Below, piece by piece: positions 47,901 to 53,157 of a stretch of 64,000 nt of DNA. How positions within the stretch are numbered: position 1 is the first letter of the stretch; the number at the start of each line of letters is the position of its first letter. The notes under the pieces were generated by a model. It was given only the letters and a program-made list of their open reading frames with translations, did not search any database and was not told where the DNA came from. Where the stretch lies: the NCBI GenBank assembly GCA_015680685.1, contig MNCI01015530.1, forward strand, positions 478,159-542,158, in the 5' to 3' direction. The position numbers and the translations under genes are program-made. This stretch comes from Gnetum montanum. Taxonomy: Eukaryota; Streptophyta; Gnetopsida; Gnetales; Gnetaceae.

Positions 47901-49463
47901 TCTATGCATATAACCTGTTAGAATTGAACCTCTTACTTTTAGGATGCAAGCCAGAAGGCCTAACTAACAAGTTGTAACTCATTGAATGGAGGATTGCTGG
48001 ACAGGCCTGTGTTCAGGTTTGTTACCATTCAAATAAGGCATGCAGAACAATGAACATGAAGTTTGTTCTTTTTTAATGTTTAACAAAAAGAAATCAAACA
48101 ATAGGTTCAGAATTCATACTAAAAACTGAAAAAGTTAAAACTAAAACATTAAGCTAATGCACGATAACAAATTGTGGAATGGATATGGCATTGGGATCTA
48201 AAATTATGGCACAGACTAAGATCTTTAATTCAATAGACTGACATTAATATTTCAAATTTTGTACTGTAGTAAAAATAGGCTAAGCCTTGAAAATCATTAT
48301 ATTAGAAGATCCTGTAAAAATATATCAGAAAATTTATCCACGAGCATCGAAAACCAAAAAATGTTATTAAACAGTATACAGTATACTTTGTCATCTGCAT
48401 TGTAAAATTCCAAGAAAGATTAAATTCTATATGTTGTTGCTATATATATTAGAAGGAAAACAAATAAAAAGTACAAGTGCTTTAAGAATAAACATAAATG
48501 CAAAAATGATTTTTGAAACAACATAATTGGCAGTATTATTATATAGTAATACCAGATAAGTAGCAACTAAACAGGTATTGGGCATGTAAACCAATTAAAT
48601 TGAGCAAAATTAAGCATGCATTCACTGCAATGCTGCAACAAATCTTCTGTTGAATAAATTCTTCAAAAACAAAAAACTCATTATCAAGGCAAAGAAGACA
48701 TTGTATCATAAGGTACGTACCATAAATCATTCTTTCAACAGGAGTTTACCAGAACCCAGAAAGTAAGAATAATTAACAAACCATGATGGCTAGGTTTACT
48801 GCCCATTCTTTTTTCTGACTATCGTCGCCTCAAAAATCAATAAATAAAACCCATATATAATGCCATGTGAAATGAAAGCTGACTGCAGGGACCCCAACAA
48901 TCTTGCCCAAAAAACCATAAACCCGGCCACTGCAAGATTAATATTTCCATATTGTTCAGGCCAATATGAGTAGCATAGAGTGACGTCGTGTTTTTTGATT
49001 GAAGTCCAGAAGTATCAGCATTCAGATAAATGTAAACCTTACGATCAAAGAAACTCCCATTCATTTTAAAAATTATAATAGTTAGCACAGATGAGTTGTA
49101 ATTCATACGTGCTGAACCATCAACAGCTCAGATAAATGTGCATGAGCATGCAAATCTGAAACATGTTATCCCAATGCTCTTAAATACACAAGAAAACAAA
49201 TTTAGAATGCAATGAACAGCTCTATTCTTTCATGGAGGTGGAACGGTGGATGCTAAATGATTTAGAAAGATCGGCAACATCACATCACCATCCTAGCCAT
49301 TTCCAAAAAGAAAAAAAATTGATTGAGAAAGCTTAGATACAACCTTTACTCCAACGATAGTGCCATACATTTCGAATGCCCTCCGAACAGAATCCTCAGT
49401 AGAATCATACGGAAGGCCTCCCACATATACAGAATTCTCATCATCAACCGTCATTCTTCTCAT
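8865..49463 (-). CDS. RRM, RS/RD-rich, coiled-coil RNA-binding protein (spliced gene)
   Basis: Predicted 324-residue RNA-binding protein, probably nuclear and acting in pre-mRNA processing (inference from domains). Eleven coding exons join in frame: 49463-49344, 45689-45591, 45508-45285, 34700-34597, 34496-34421, 34253-34184, 34088-34035, 9411-9343, 9265-9200, 9055-9008, 8909-8865. The RRM covers about residues 11-86, with RNP2 VYVGGL (13-18) and RNP1 KCYGFVTF (50-57). Residues about 95-147 alternate Arg with Asp/Glu; 149-207 are rich in Ser, Pro and Arg (ERERSPR, SSSPSPKR). Residues about 230-310 are a heptad-like Glu/Lys/Gln/Leu coiled coil. Start: an in-frame TAG lies 6 nt upstream of this ATG in the genomic sequence. 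Introns 2, 4 and 8 are 3.7, 10.6 and 24.6 kb; the others are about 77-167 nt. All coding introns are GT-AG except the last, which is GC-AG. I do not know the gene name. Confidence 0.85.
9008..9055 (-). CDS. RRM gene, coding exon 10 (coiled coil, GC donor)
   Basis: 48 nt, phase 0, acceptor CTTACTTGCAG. Reads VREYSDKLKLCEQELQ. The donor appears to be CAG|GC rather than GT; read-through would add 23 hydrophobic residues before a stop. Confidence 0.7.
9200..9265 (-). CDS. RRM gene, coding exon 9 (coiled coil)
   Basis: 66 nt, phase 0, acceptor TGGTTTTCAG and donor AAAATG|GTATTG. Reads KLEESIHVAKNKTLQ then RHAQLKM. Confidence 0.8.
9343..9411 (-). CDS. RRM gene, coding exon 8 (coiled coil)
   Basis: 69 nt, phase 0, acceptor ACAAAATCAG and donor ACAGAG|GTATGT. 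Reads VSILEEQAKHQ and QLSEMKRKTE with heptad spacing. It lies 24.6 kb from the preceding exon, but frame and heptads continue across the gap. Confidence 0.8.
9640..10039. other. Intron 8 sequence without recognised feature
   Basis: AT-rich intron sequence with a short TA repeat near 10035; nothing else is recognised. Confidence 0.6.
10040..10840 (-). mobile_element. RTE-like LINE 3' tail, partly duplicated (intron 8)
   Basis: The minus strand reads KFYRTTIRPAILYGVECWAV near 10750-10690, followed by the WFGHVQRR motif typical of the RT C-terminus in RTE-type LINEs. The WFGHVQRR region occurs twice, near 10350-10270 and 10540-10480, so the fragment holds an internal duplication. Stops and frameshifts are frequent. 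Simple ATAC/TATA repeats mark the right end near 10800. Confidence 0.65.
10105..10211. other. Direct duplication around N at 10158
   Basis: The segment beginning CCATTCACCTCTACGAAG occurs immediately on both sides of a single N. Looks like an unmerged assembly join. Confidence 0.75.
10841..11550. other. Intron 8 sequence without recognised feature
   Basis: AT-rich; no open frames of note and no repeat that I can name. Confidence 0.6.
11550..12810 (+). mobile_element. Probable 5' LTR and leader of a retroelement remnant
   Basis: Upstream of the gag remnant. It has LTR-like promoter sequence: CCTATAAATAGAGGG at about 11635 and a second CTATAAATAGG at about 12470. A 37-bp tandem duplication (TTTTTGGGAGCTTTT) sits at about 11799-11872. 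The end CTCCTCA is followed by TTGGTATCAAGA at about 12813, similar to the tRNA-Met primer-binding sites of plant LTR elements. No matching 3' LTR was found, so the limits are approximate. Confidence 0.4.
13180..15057 (+). pseudogene. Ty3/Gypsy-like gag and protease remnant
   Basis: Gag begins at ATG 13180 (MAPKKKLVQ) and continues through broken frames to a CCHC zinc knuckle near 14290-14330 (CFNCSQMGHKQWEC). It then runs into an aspartic protease about 14540-14790. The protease active-site motif reads INGGAQENVIS where an active Gypsy protease has D(S/T/G)G, so the catalytic Asp is replaced by Asn. The later DILPNDYADVILGRPW block, typical of Gypsy retropepsins, is clear. Many stops lie between 13370 and 14300. 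Reverse transcriptase of the same element is not seen downstream. Lies antisense to the host gene inside intron 8. Confidence 0.65.
15058..16170. other. Decayed retroelement tail, otherwise featureless
   Basis: Near 15310-15400 the plus strand reads KKAMKVEITMMEKRGVWEL, which resembles the block at the start of Copia-type RT (a lysine-rich helix, then xWEL). It is too short to define an element. The rest is AT-rich with nothing recognised. Confidence 0.35.
16170..17445 (-). mobile_element. Non-LTR reverse transcriptase fragment (intron 8)
   Basis: The minus strand reads GVKQGCPLSPTF near 17310, then an intact catalytic box LLFVDDVALIAKS near 17180, then KVNIDKTKILLCGTRN and YKYLGVKF near 17060-16960. 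These are RT motifs 4 to 7 of a LINE of a different clade from the large L1-type copies. Frameshifts separate the pieces, and the endonuclease is absent. A Cys-rich patch near 16240 may be the decayed 3' zinc motif. Confidence 0.65.
17743..18093 (+). repeat. Copia 5' LTR
   Basis: Starts TGTGGAAGATGATGTG and ends GATTTCTCA. Contains repeated AAGATGAGAT/AAGATGATAAGG motifs and a CTATATAATTG TATA-like box near 17950. Confidence 0.9.
18096..18107 (+). promoter_or_regulatory. Copia primer-binding site
   Basis: TGGTATCGGAGC, two bases after the 5' LTR, matches the 3' end complement of initiator tRNA-Met used by most plant Copia elements, with one mismatch (G in place of A). Confidence 0.85.
18146..18925 (+). 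pseudogene. Copia gag (UBN2-type) with zinc knuckle
   Basis: Gag packages the element RNA. The first ATG at 18146 frame-breaks after 18 codons; the main gag frame from 18159 reads IPVFNGENYEYWAIK (the usual Copia gag start) and stops at 18464. The next frame from about 18644 reads LVASLKTYKQRI and the knuckle CDFCGTNTHNTHEC. A TGA directly after the knuckle separates it from pol in the same frame. Confidence 0.85.
18926..20464 (+). pseudogene. Copia protease and integrase region
   Basis: The long open frame (484 codons from ATG 19010) carries the aspartic protease motif WYVDSGCSNHMTG near 19083 and the pre-integrase HH-CC motif (WHAQLGHVNF, then CGICQLGK). The integrase core starts with LVHMDLCGPM. 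The second catalytic position reads RTNHGGEF where active integrases have RTDNGGEF; the Asp is lost. The third motif, NGVAERKNRT with the catalytic Glu, is kept. The frame ends with the FIGYSPTSKAYRC block at a TAG. Confidence 0.9.
20465..21130 (+). pseudogene. Copia pol linker, Pro/Ser-rich
   Basis: The spacer between integrase and RT codes mostly Pro, Ser and Thr in the same frame as pol (open 20534-21052) and is C-rich compared with its surroundings. Such low-complexity linkers are normal in Copia pol. No domain is visible. Confidence 0.6.
21131..22601 (+). pseudogene. Copia reverse transcriptase and RNase H region
   Basis: RT motifs are present: VYVEQPLGF, LHKALYGLKQAP, then the catalytic box, which reads YVDY in place of YVDD. 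One catalytic Asp is therefore lost. The RT start is disturbed by an N at 21263, flanked by two copies of the same 46-bp stretch. RNase H (SHSSAASRAMW, YCDSTSAIAMA, HGRTKHIDIKHH) follows and runs to a stop at 22601, just inside the 3' LTR. Confidence 0.88.
21710..21925 (+). repeat. In-frame 108-bp tandem duplication in Copia RT
   Basis: Two adjacent 108-bp copies starting GAAATTTGCC at 21710 and 21818. Each is 36 codons, so the duplication keeps the frame and repeats the LLEKFGM ... TPLSLGIKL segment of the RT thumb region. Confidence 0.88.
22583..22938 (+). repeat. Copia 3' LTR
   Basis: Same sequence as the 5' LTR with roughly ten scattered substitutions and a longer T run near 22850. Preceded by the polypurine tract ATGGGGGGG. 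Confidence 0.9.
23885..24181 (-). other. LINE A C-terminal extension domain
   Basis: About 95 residues in the ORF2 frame right after the zinc-binding region. Recognisable blocks are ALGVEDAGEIV, AREFFTRHI, WRDAALLVERYF and NLVGVHFTFLKHL. The same order of blocks occurs in LINE B (28980-28690) and LINE C (42540-42840). I know no named domain that matches. Confidence 0.7.
24182..27470 (-). pseudogene. LINE A ORF2: endonuclease, RT, zinc-binding domain
   Basis: Endonuclease start and VCLQETK box lie near 27460-27370. The RT N-terminal block KALGLDGWPIEF and INCSRLVLLPK lie near 26170-25990; YADD (25465) is intact; RKMHLV-type thumb and zf-RVT segments follow. ORF2 reads to FYDN and then TAG at about 24184, which aligns with a Trp in LINE B and so is probably a mutated TGG. 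Frames are broken many times. Confidence 0.75.
28000..28660 (-). other. LINE B coiled-coil tail
   Basis: On the minus strand this segment is rich in GAG/AAG/CAA codons with many short open stretches (Glu, Lys, Gln, Arg), as expected of a long charged helix. LINE C has a comparable GA-rich region at 42950-43450 and LINE A at 23800-23580. It follows the C-terminal extension in each case. Confidence 0.45.
28690..28990 (-). other. LINE B C-terminal extension domain
   Basis: In-frame blocks IEVDIARYLGVPEDGEVV, EAFFNGQVPK, LWQDTVELVDRYFMQFG and LQGVHFTFLKCLRRG. These line up with the LINE A and LINE C segments. One TAG interrupts it. Confidence 0.7.
29170..32290 (-). pseudogene. LINE B ORF2: endonuclease, RT, zinc-binding domain
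   Basis: The RT core is clear at 30648-30334: CVKLDITKAYDTV and GLRQGDPLSPYLF. The catalytic box near 30295 reads YAND, so one Asp of YADD is lost. The thumb segment near 30090 (GMPMYAWNRK) and the zf-RVT segment (VLPMRSLLWERG, CPLYCTAVETIHHFVFLC) follow. The endonuclease is heavily decayed. Confidence 0.75.
32780..33632 (-). pseudogene. LINE B ORF1 (DUF4283 and zinc knuckle)
   Basis: The RNA-binding ORF1 protein of plant L1-type LINEs. The DUF4283-like segment reads NLFSWAPLWARILGMLWELW, which aligns with the NLFNWASVWVRILDLPLEFW segment of LINE C. It is followed by FREFITFDKF and MGYARFYV, then the knuckle CTICGKNNHVAAEC. Stops interrupt the frame. Confidence 0.75.
33651..34034. other. Intron 8 sequence next to exon 7
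   Basis: AT-rich intron sequence; nothing recognised. Confidence 0.6.
34035..34088 (-). CDS. RRM gene, coding exon 7 (first coiled-coil exon)
   Basis: 54 nt, phase 0 at both ends, from acceptor TTTAATTTAG to donor ACG|GTATAT. Reads IQDEIIEARHQSEKLRHT. It is followed by the 24.6-kb intron 8. Confidence 0.82.
34184..34253 (-). CDS. RRM gene, coding exon 6 (basic linker)
   Basis: 70 nt between acceptor CATGCCCAG and donor GAGAAG|GTAAG. Reads NEKSKRHKSTSAF and DRDPEK, a basic linker before the coiled coil. Confidence 0.82.
34421..34496 (-). CDS. RRM gene, coding exon 5 (Ser-rich)
   Basis: 76 nt between acceptor CATCAATCAG and donor GATTG|GTGTGT. Reads RSYSGSSSGRKWD and SSSPSPKRTD. Phases match both neighbours. 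Confidence 0.82.
34597..34700 (-). CDS. RRM gene, coding exon 4 (Ser/Pro/Arg-rich)
   Basis: 104 nt from acceptor TTTTGCACAG to donor AAGAG|GTTAAT. Completes the AG of the previous exon to a Ser codon and reads SIGRHVSSPRE and HYERERSPR. Two further AG acceptor-like sites (CCTAG, TACAG) lie inside the exon. Confidence 0.82.
34711..37618. other. Intron 4 sequence without recognised feature
   Basis: AT-rich intron DNA. Open frames up to 95 codons (for example 35590 to 35303 on the minus strand) have no recognisable motif and are probably chance. Confidence 0.6.
37731..39209 (+). pseudogene. LINE C ORF1 (DUF4283, zinc knuckle)
   Basis: A single frame of about 490 codons interrupted by only a few stops. 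The Gly-rich leader (MSRRAGGTGQACGG) precedes a well-kept DUF4283 domain at 37980-38441 (LLGGPWFYGAWDLALAPWRP, NLFNWASVWVRILDLPLEFW). The knuckle near 38565 reads CATCGKGHLIVDY: the last Cys is Tyr, so zinc binding is lost. The C-terminus LDIDLGVQRTLKEVYHR matches the ORF1 tail left in LINE A. Confidence 0.85.
39210..42500 (+). pseudogene. LINE C ORF2: endonuclease, RT, zinc-binding domain
   Basis: The endonuclease box reads VCL-stop-ETK at 39300-39320, where LINE A has VCLQETK. The RT reads SGPNGWPIEF, IVLLPKVLNPSS, MCIKLDITKAYDTVSW and QGDPLSALLF. The catalytic box reads YANN near 41215; both Asp codons have become AAT. The zf-RVT segment at 41905-42174 is well kept (CPICAAEVETLEHFIYHC). 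Stops are nearly all TAG. Not active. Confidence 0.85.
42530..42850 (+). other. LINE C C-terminal extension domain
   Basis: The best-kept copy of the shared domain. Blocks: VIETALEEVLGVPAKGEL, YEFFQGTIPRKTSGH, VWQNAVGLIDQYFM, a TAG where LINE B has Gln, then YPHKLVGVHFAFLRCL and GINLPRFFW. About 95 residues directly after the zinc-binding region. Confidence 0.75.
42950..43450 (+). other. LINE C charged tail
   Basis: GA-rich coding-like sequence after the C-terminal extension, with many Glu, Lys, Gln and Arg codons in more than one frame. Comparable tails follow the domain in LINE A and LINE B. Confidence 0.4.
43781..44363. repeat. Foldback inverted repeat in intron 4
   Basis: Left arm 43781-44030 and right arm 44108-44363 are inverted copies, roughly 85-90% alike by eye over about 250 bp, with a loop of about 77 nt. 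Both arm ends read AATCAGCAACC (in opposite directions); the inner ends read GTAATACCTTTAATC. A transcript through this intron could form a long hairpin. The LINE C insertion lies at the outer edge of the left arm. Confidence 0.88.
44400..45284. other. Intron 4 sequence without recognised feature
   Basis: AT-rich; no open frames or repeats of note. Confidence 0.6.
45285..45508 (-). CDS. RRM gene, coding exon 3 (end of RRM, RD-rich tract)
   Basis: 224 nt from acceptor TGATTAG to donor TTTAG|GTAAGG, leaving phase 2. Finishes the RRM with GGRTVRVNEVR, then a long Arg/Asp/Glu-alternating stretch (for example REHDRERTRD). Separated from exon 2 by only 82 nt. Confidence 0.88.
45591..45689 (-). CDS. 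RRM gene, coding exon 2 (RNP1)
   Basis: Thirty-three codons between acceptor GATGCAG and donor AAGG|GTATAT, phase 0 on both sides. Encodes IVNDREVGG followed by RNP1 KCYGFVTF and the second RRM helix. Confidence 0.9.
46387..46683 (-). pseudogene. Possible F-box-like fragment in intron 2
   Basis: A 98-codon frame with an in-frame TAA just upstream of its ATG. It begins MACRRFHEVAKSERVYEW, which resembles the second helix of an F-box (a CRRF/W pattern followed by xxxWxxL), and continues with a hydrophobic-basic stretch (KFSIRKAI-like). It could be a decayed exon of an F-box gene in the host intron, or chance. No upstream LP-rich F-box start was seen. Confidence 0.25.
46690..49343. other. Intron 2 sequence without recognised feature
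   Basis: AT-rich intron; nothing recognised apart from short TA runs near 48440 and the T run at 47360. Confidence 0.6.
49344..49463 (-). CDS. RRM gene, coding exon 1 (RNP2 half of the RRM)
   Basis: Forty codons from the ATG to the donor AAG|GTTGTA, phase 0. Encodes the first strand and helix of the RRM with RNP2 VYVGGL. The acceptor is probably TTGCACAG ending at 49507, leaving about 43 nt of 5'UTR in this exon. Confidence 0.88.
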
Positions 49464-50272
49464 CTTCTAACTTGCCTTACAAGTTAGCAGACTAGGACTA
49501 AAGCTTCTGTGCAAATTTACAGCCGACGGTACAGTATTGTATTATTGAACCAACAGAAGATAATAATGTTGGCGGCTTGAAACCATAATCAATGGATGCA
49601 TTGTATTATCAGCTGCTATTGACTATGGAGGCCTCAAAAACTGACGAGAAAATTCAGTTTGAAAGGAAACATAAAAATATTTTTCCCGCCCTCTTGATCG
49701 AACTCCTGACAAAATTATAAGCAATTATATGTAAAACATTGTATCCCTGCACGCACGCGCAAAGAAAATTTTCCTTCACAAACGTTGAAAGCAATGATAA
49801 AATATGAAATTCTACATTGCCTGTAAATTTAGTCTGCAACTACGTAAACCAAACATAAATGATACGAACCTCATTATTTTGCGCTGGTTGACAAATAAAC
49901 TTGCGAAGGCCAGATTAAACCTTTATACGGTGCTCATTAATAGCTGCTTTACCAATTAGTGTGATAGCAATAAATTCGACTTTCCAGAATTAATTCTGAG
50001 TCCAAATATCCCCCAACAACAAACCTTCGGAGCGTGCACCAAAAACTAGCTGAAATCGAAAATAATTCAGTTGTGTTTAACCGAGTTAACAACATAAAAA
50101 TGGACGGATATAAAATTTTTTATTCTCAACAGAGGCAGCTAGGTGGCTGAAAAGTGGAAAAGGAACGAATTAAGATTACGCTGAAATAGCTACGCGTGGT
50201 AATTGAAAACATGCATTCAAGCATGAATTGAATGAATAACGACCGATCCACCAATGAAATGAAATTACCTAC

Positions 50273-50405
50273 CTCTTGCACCAGAATTGTGGATCGTCAA
50301 TGCTTAGTTAGCTCGATGATGTATTACATATGAGTTGTATAGAATTGGATTTTTGATTTAGGGCATCTTCTTCTTCTACGTCGTCATCCCTGGTTCCTGT
50401 GCCGC
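50273..50405 (-). other. 5'UTR exon of the RRM gene with mini uORFs
   Basis: Ends at a strong donor AAGAG|GTAGGT and joins the coding exon near 49507 (766-nt intron). On the gene strand it holds three tiny upstream frames: ATG-Thr-Thr-stop at 50387, ATG-Pro-stop at 50366, and a start-stop ATGTAA at 50329-50324. The start is placed about 30 nt after a TATA-like stretch. Exon limits are predicted, not proved. Confidence 0.5.
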
Positions 50406-50423
50406 CCGACAAGGTAGAGCGGA

Positions 50424-50492
50424 GCTATTATATGTTAACTCAGGGCTCAGTCATGTTATGGTTTTAAGGGCTCAGTCATGTTATGGTTTTAA
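50424..50492 (-). promoter_or_regulatory. Putative promoter: TATA-like box and 25-bp duplication
   Basis: On the gene strand ACATATAATAG (about 50426-50436) is a TATA-like box upstream of the predicted 5'UTR exon. Directly upstream, a 25-bp unit (GGGCTCAGTCATG start on the plus strand) occurs twice, at 50443-50467 and 50468-50492. Confidence 0.4.
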
Positions 50493-50729
50493 GATCATGG
50501 CATGGCTCAAATTTATTTATTGCACTCAATATATTATTTGTGACATGAATTATTTTTTATCATGCCATGGCTTTTAATTTCAAAAGGCATGGCATTTAAA
50601 CTAGTTTAGCTATATATTTATAATATATATTTATTATTTGGTTGAAAGAATCTTATATATTTACAAATTAATAAAATCTCAAATTGATTCATTGAGAATT
50701 AATATTCATATTGAAAATCAAAATCAAAA

Positions 50730-50817
50730 TGACTATATGTTATTCCATTGCGTTTTCTCCATCGTCAAAATGACTATATGTTATTCCATGATGTTTTCTC
50801 CATCGTGAGATGTTACA
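50730..50817. repeat. Short tandem duplication upstream of the gene
   Basis: The segment CAAAATGACTATATGTTATT followed by CCAT ... TTTTCTCCATCGT occurs twice, about 40 bp apart. No function inferred. Confidence 0.7.
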
Positions 50818-50968
50818 TGGTGCATGATGTGGAGGGCAACAAAATACACTCCCCCACCCCCCATCATGCCAAACGTATTGGCCTCTCCATGGAAACCAAA
50901 ATAAACATTTGCACCAGTTTTGATCATGGCATGGATTTTAATTTCAAATAAGGTGGTGTTTATTTAAA

Positions 50969-51665
50969 CGATTGGAGTCAAATGGCTATAGTTAGCCCCA
51001 GAGTTGGAGTTTGACACATAAAATATGTATTTTTTGATATGTAAATGGCCATGGTTAGCCCGAGAGTTGGAATTTGACACATAAAATATGTGTTTTTTGA
51101 TAGGTCATGTGACAAGAACACAATAAAAATTAAAAAAAGCTTAAGAAAAACTAAAAGATTTAGACGTTGTGTGGCACTTGAGTACGAAATTATTGGAAAA
51201 TAGCTATGATTAATACTGAACCAGTGTTGAAATTTGATGCATAAAATATGTGGTTTTTGATATGTAACATGACAAAAACACAATAAGAATTTAAATAAAG
51301 CATAAAAAATGCTAAATTATTTAGATATTACATGGGAATGATGCTTTCCAATTTTATTATGCATCATTTATAAGTTATTTTTCTTAATAAAACTGAGGTA
51401 CTTAAATACAAAATTATTGGAAAATAGTTGTGATTAATATTAAACCAATGTTGAAATTTGATGCCTAAAATATGCCTTTTTTGATATGTAACATGACATA
51501 AACTCAGTAAAAATTTAAAAAAGTGTAAAAAATGCTAAAGGATTTAGACATTGTGTGGGAATGATGCTTTCTGATTTTATTATGCATCATTTATAAGTTA
51601 TTTTTCTTAATAAAACTAACTGAGGTACTTAAATACGAAATTATTAGAAAATAGTTGTGATTAAT
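50969..51665. repeat. Tandem repeat, period about 225 bp
   Basis: Degenerate tandem array. The marker GTTGAAATTTGATGC with AAAATAGTTGTGATTAATA recurs at about 51197, 51419 and 51645. A shorter partial duplication (about 65 bp, GAGTTGGAxTTTGACACATA) sits at the start. AT-rich and non-coding. Confidence 0.75.
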
Positions 51666-53150
51666 ATTGAATTACAACTCAAAGCCAAATTGCTACTTGT
51701 CCAAAGCATGCAGTTGCCACTTGCAAGGAGAAAACAACACTGTAGACCCATGTTGCCACTTGGTAGAAGATAGTGGGAAGCAGTAGCCAACAATTGCCAC
51801 TTGCTAAAAGAGAGTAGCAATAGCAATGAAAAATGTATGGCTAAAAAATGAAAGAGGCCATTTTGAATTTTGTTTAGTTATTGCTAAAGATTATGGTCAA
51901 CGGCGAAAGTATGTAACCAATTTCTCTCCTGATATTTAAAAGAAGTGGTAGTAGATTTCACGTTTGCATCTGTTTTAACCTTTCATGTGTTTTTTAAGTT
52001 TGCAATCAAGAACAAGGTATAGTTCACATAGTCACCTGCTTTGCATTTGCCATTGAAATGGGCATAAGAGCTCAAAAAAATGTAGCTAACCCACCCACTT
52101 TGCATTTGCCATTGAAATGGGCAATAGAGCTCAAAAAAATGCAGCTAACCCATGACTATAGATGTTTTGCTAGGAAGCTCTATACCTCCTCCATTTCATA
52201 GCCAAATACTTGATGTTTAAGCTTGTGGCGTAGTTGGCAATCAAGCTTTAACCAATTTCAATTGTAGTTTATTTCTTTAATGCACTACTTAGGTTGAATA
52301 TTGAATATGTATTATGTATAATACCTTTTATTGGACCACATCTATTTGTTGTTGTTCTATTTAAATGCCAATTTTTGTCTCCAATTTCAAATTTTTGATA
52401 TGCAAAGGTTTGAATTTTATATATATATATATATTTTGGGAAGCCAAGGTAGGAATAGTGATAGCCTGCTAATGAGGAATTTTTGTACCATATTTGCTAA
52501 ACTATGATATATACCAATTGTGTTGGTTTTCAGTTTTCAATATTAGTGGGTTGTAATTCCAATGCTTTTTTTAAATTCTTGCAAAGAAAGTGAAAACTCC
52601 TTTGAAGCAATCTCATATGTTTACATGCATATATTGAAACCTATTAGTTTCATTTTAAACACTCATTTTAAATATTTTTATACATTTTTTTAGAAAATGG
52701 TGTTTGAAAATAAAGTTACGACAACTTGCTTTGGCATTTTAAGATTTCAAAGATACTAAATACAAAATGGTAACAAACTTTTTTTTATTTTTTACTTAAA
52801 AATTATTTTAGATTTACATAGCAAATCAATTTGAAAGAAGCTTGACGTCATGGCTAGTTTGTTTTCGATTGTTTGAATATTCATTACTTCTTAAGATTTC
52901 TAATTTTTGATTAGGGTCTAAATTTCTTTGGATATTGAAAGTTTGGTTTGATTATGCTATAGAAACAAAGTAGAATGATGCAAATAGAGATGTGATATTT
53001 CATGATTTAAGTACAAAAACAAGAAGCATAATTTGAGATAGTCATGTAACATAACAGGGAAATTGACATCTTTTGGATGGATGTCTCTCTAAGTGCTTAT
53101 GCTTAGGGCTTTGGATTCTATAAATTGTTTTTATTTTTATTTTGAGTATT
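51666..53150. repeat. AT-rich intergenic DNA with a two-copy 60-bp repeat
   Basis: A pair of about 60-bp direct repeats (TTTGCATTTGCCATTGAAAT) sits at about 52038-52154, and a TA run at about 52411-52431. Otherwise nothing recognised. Confidence 0.6.
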
Positions 53151-53157
53151 AGGTTAT

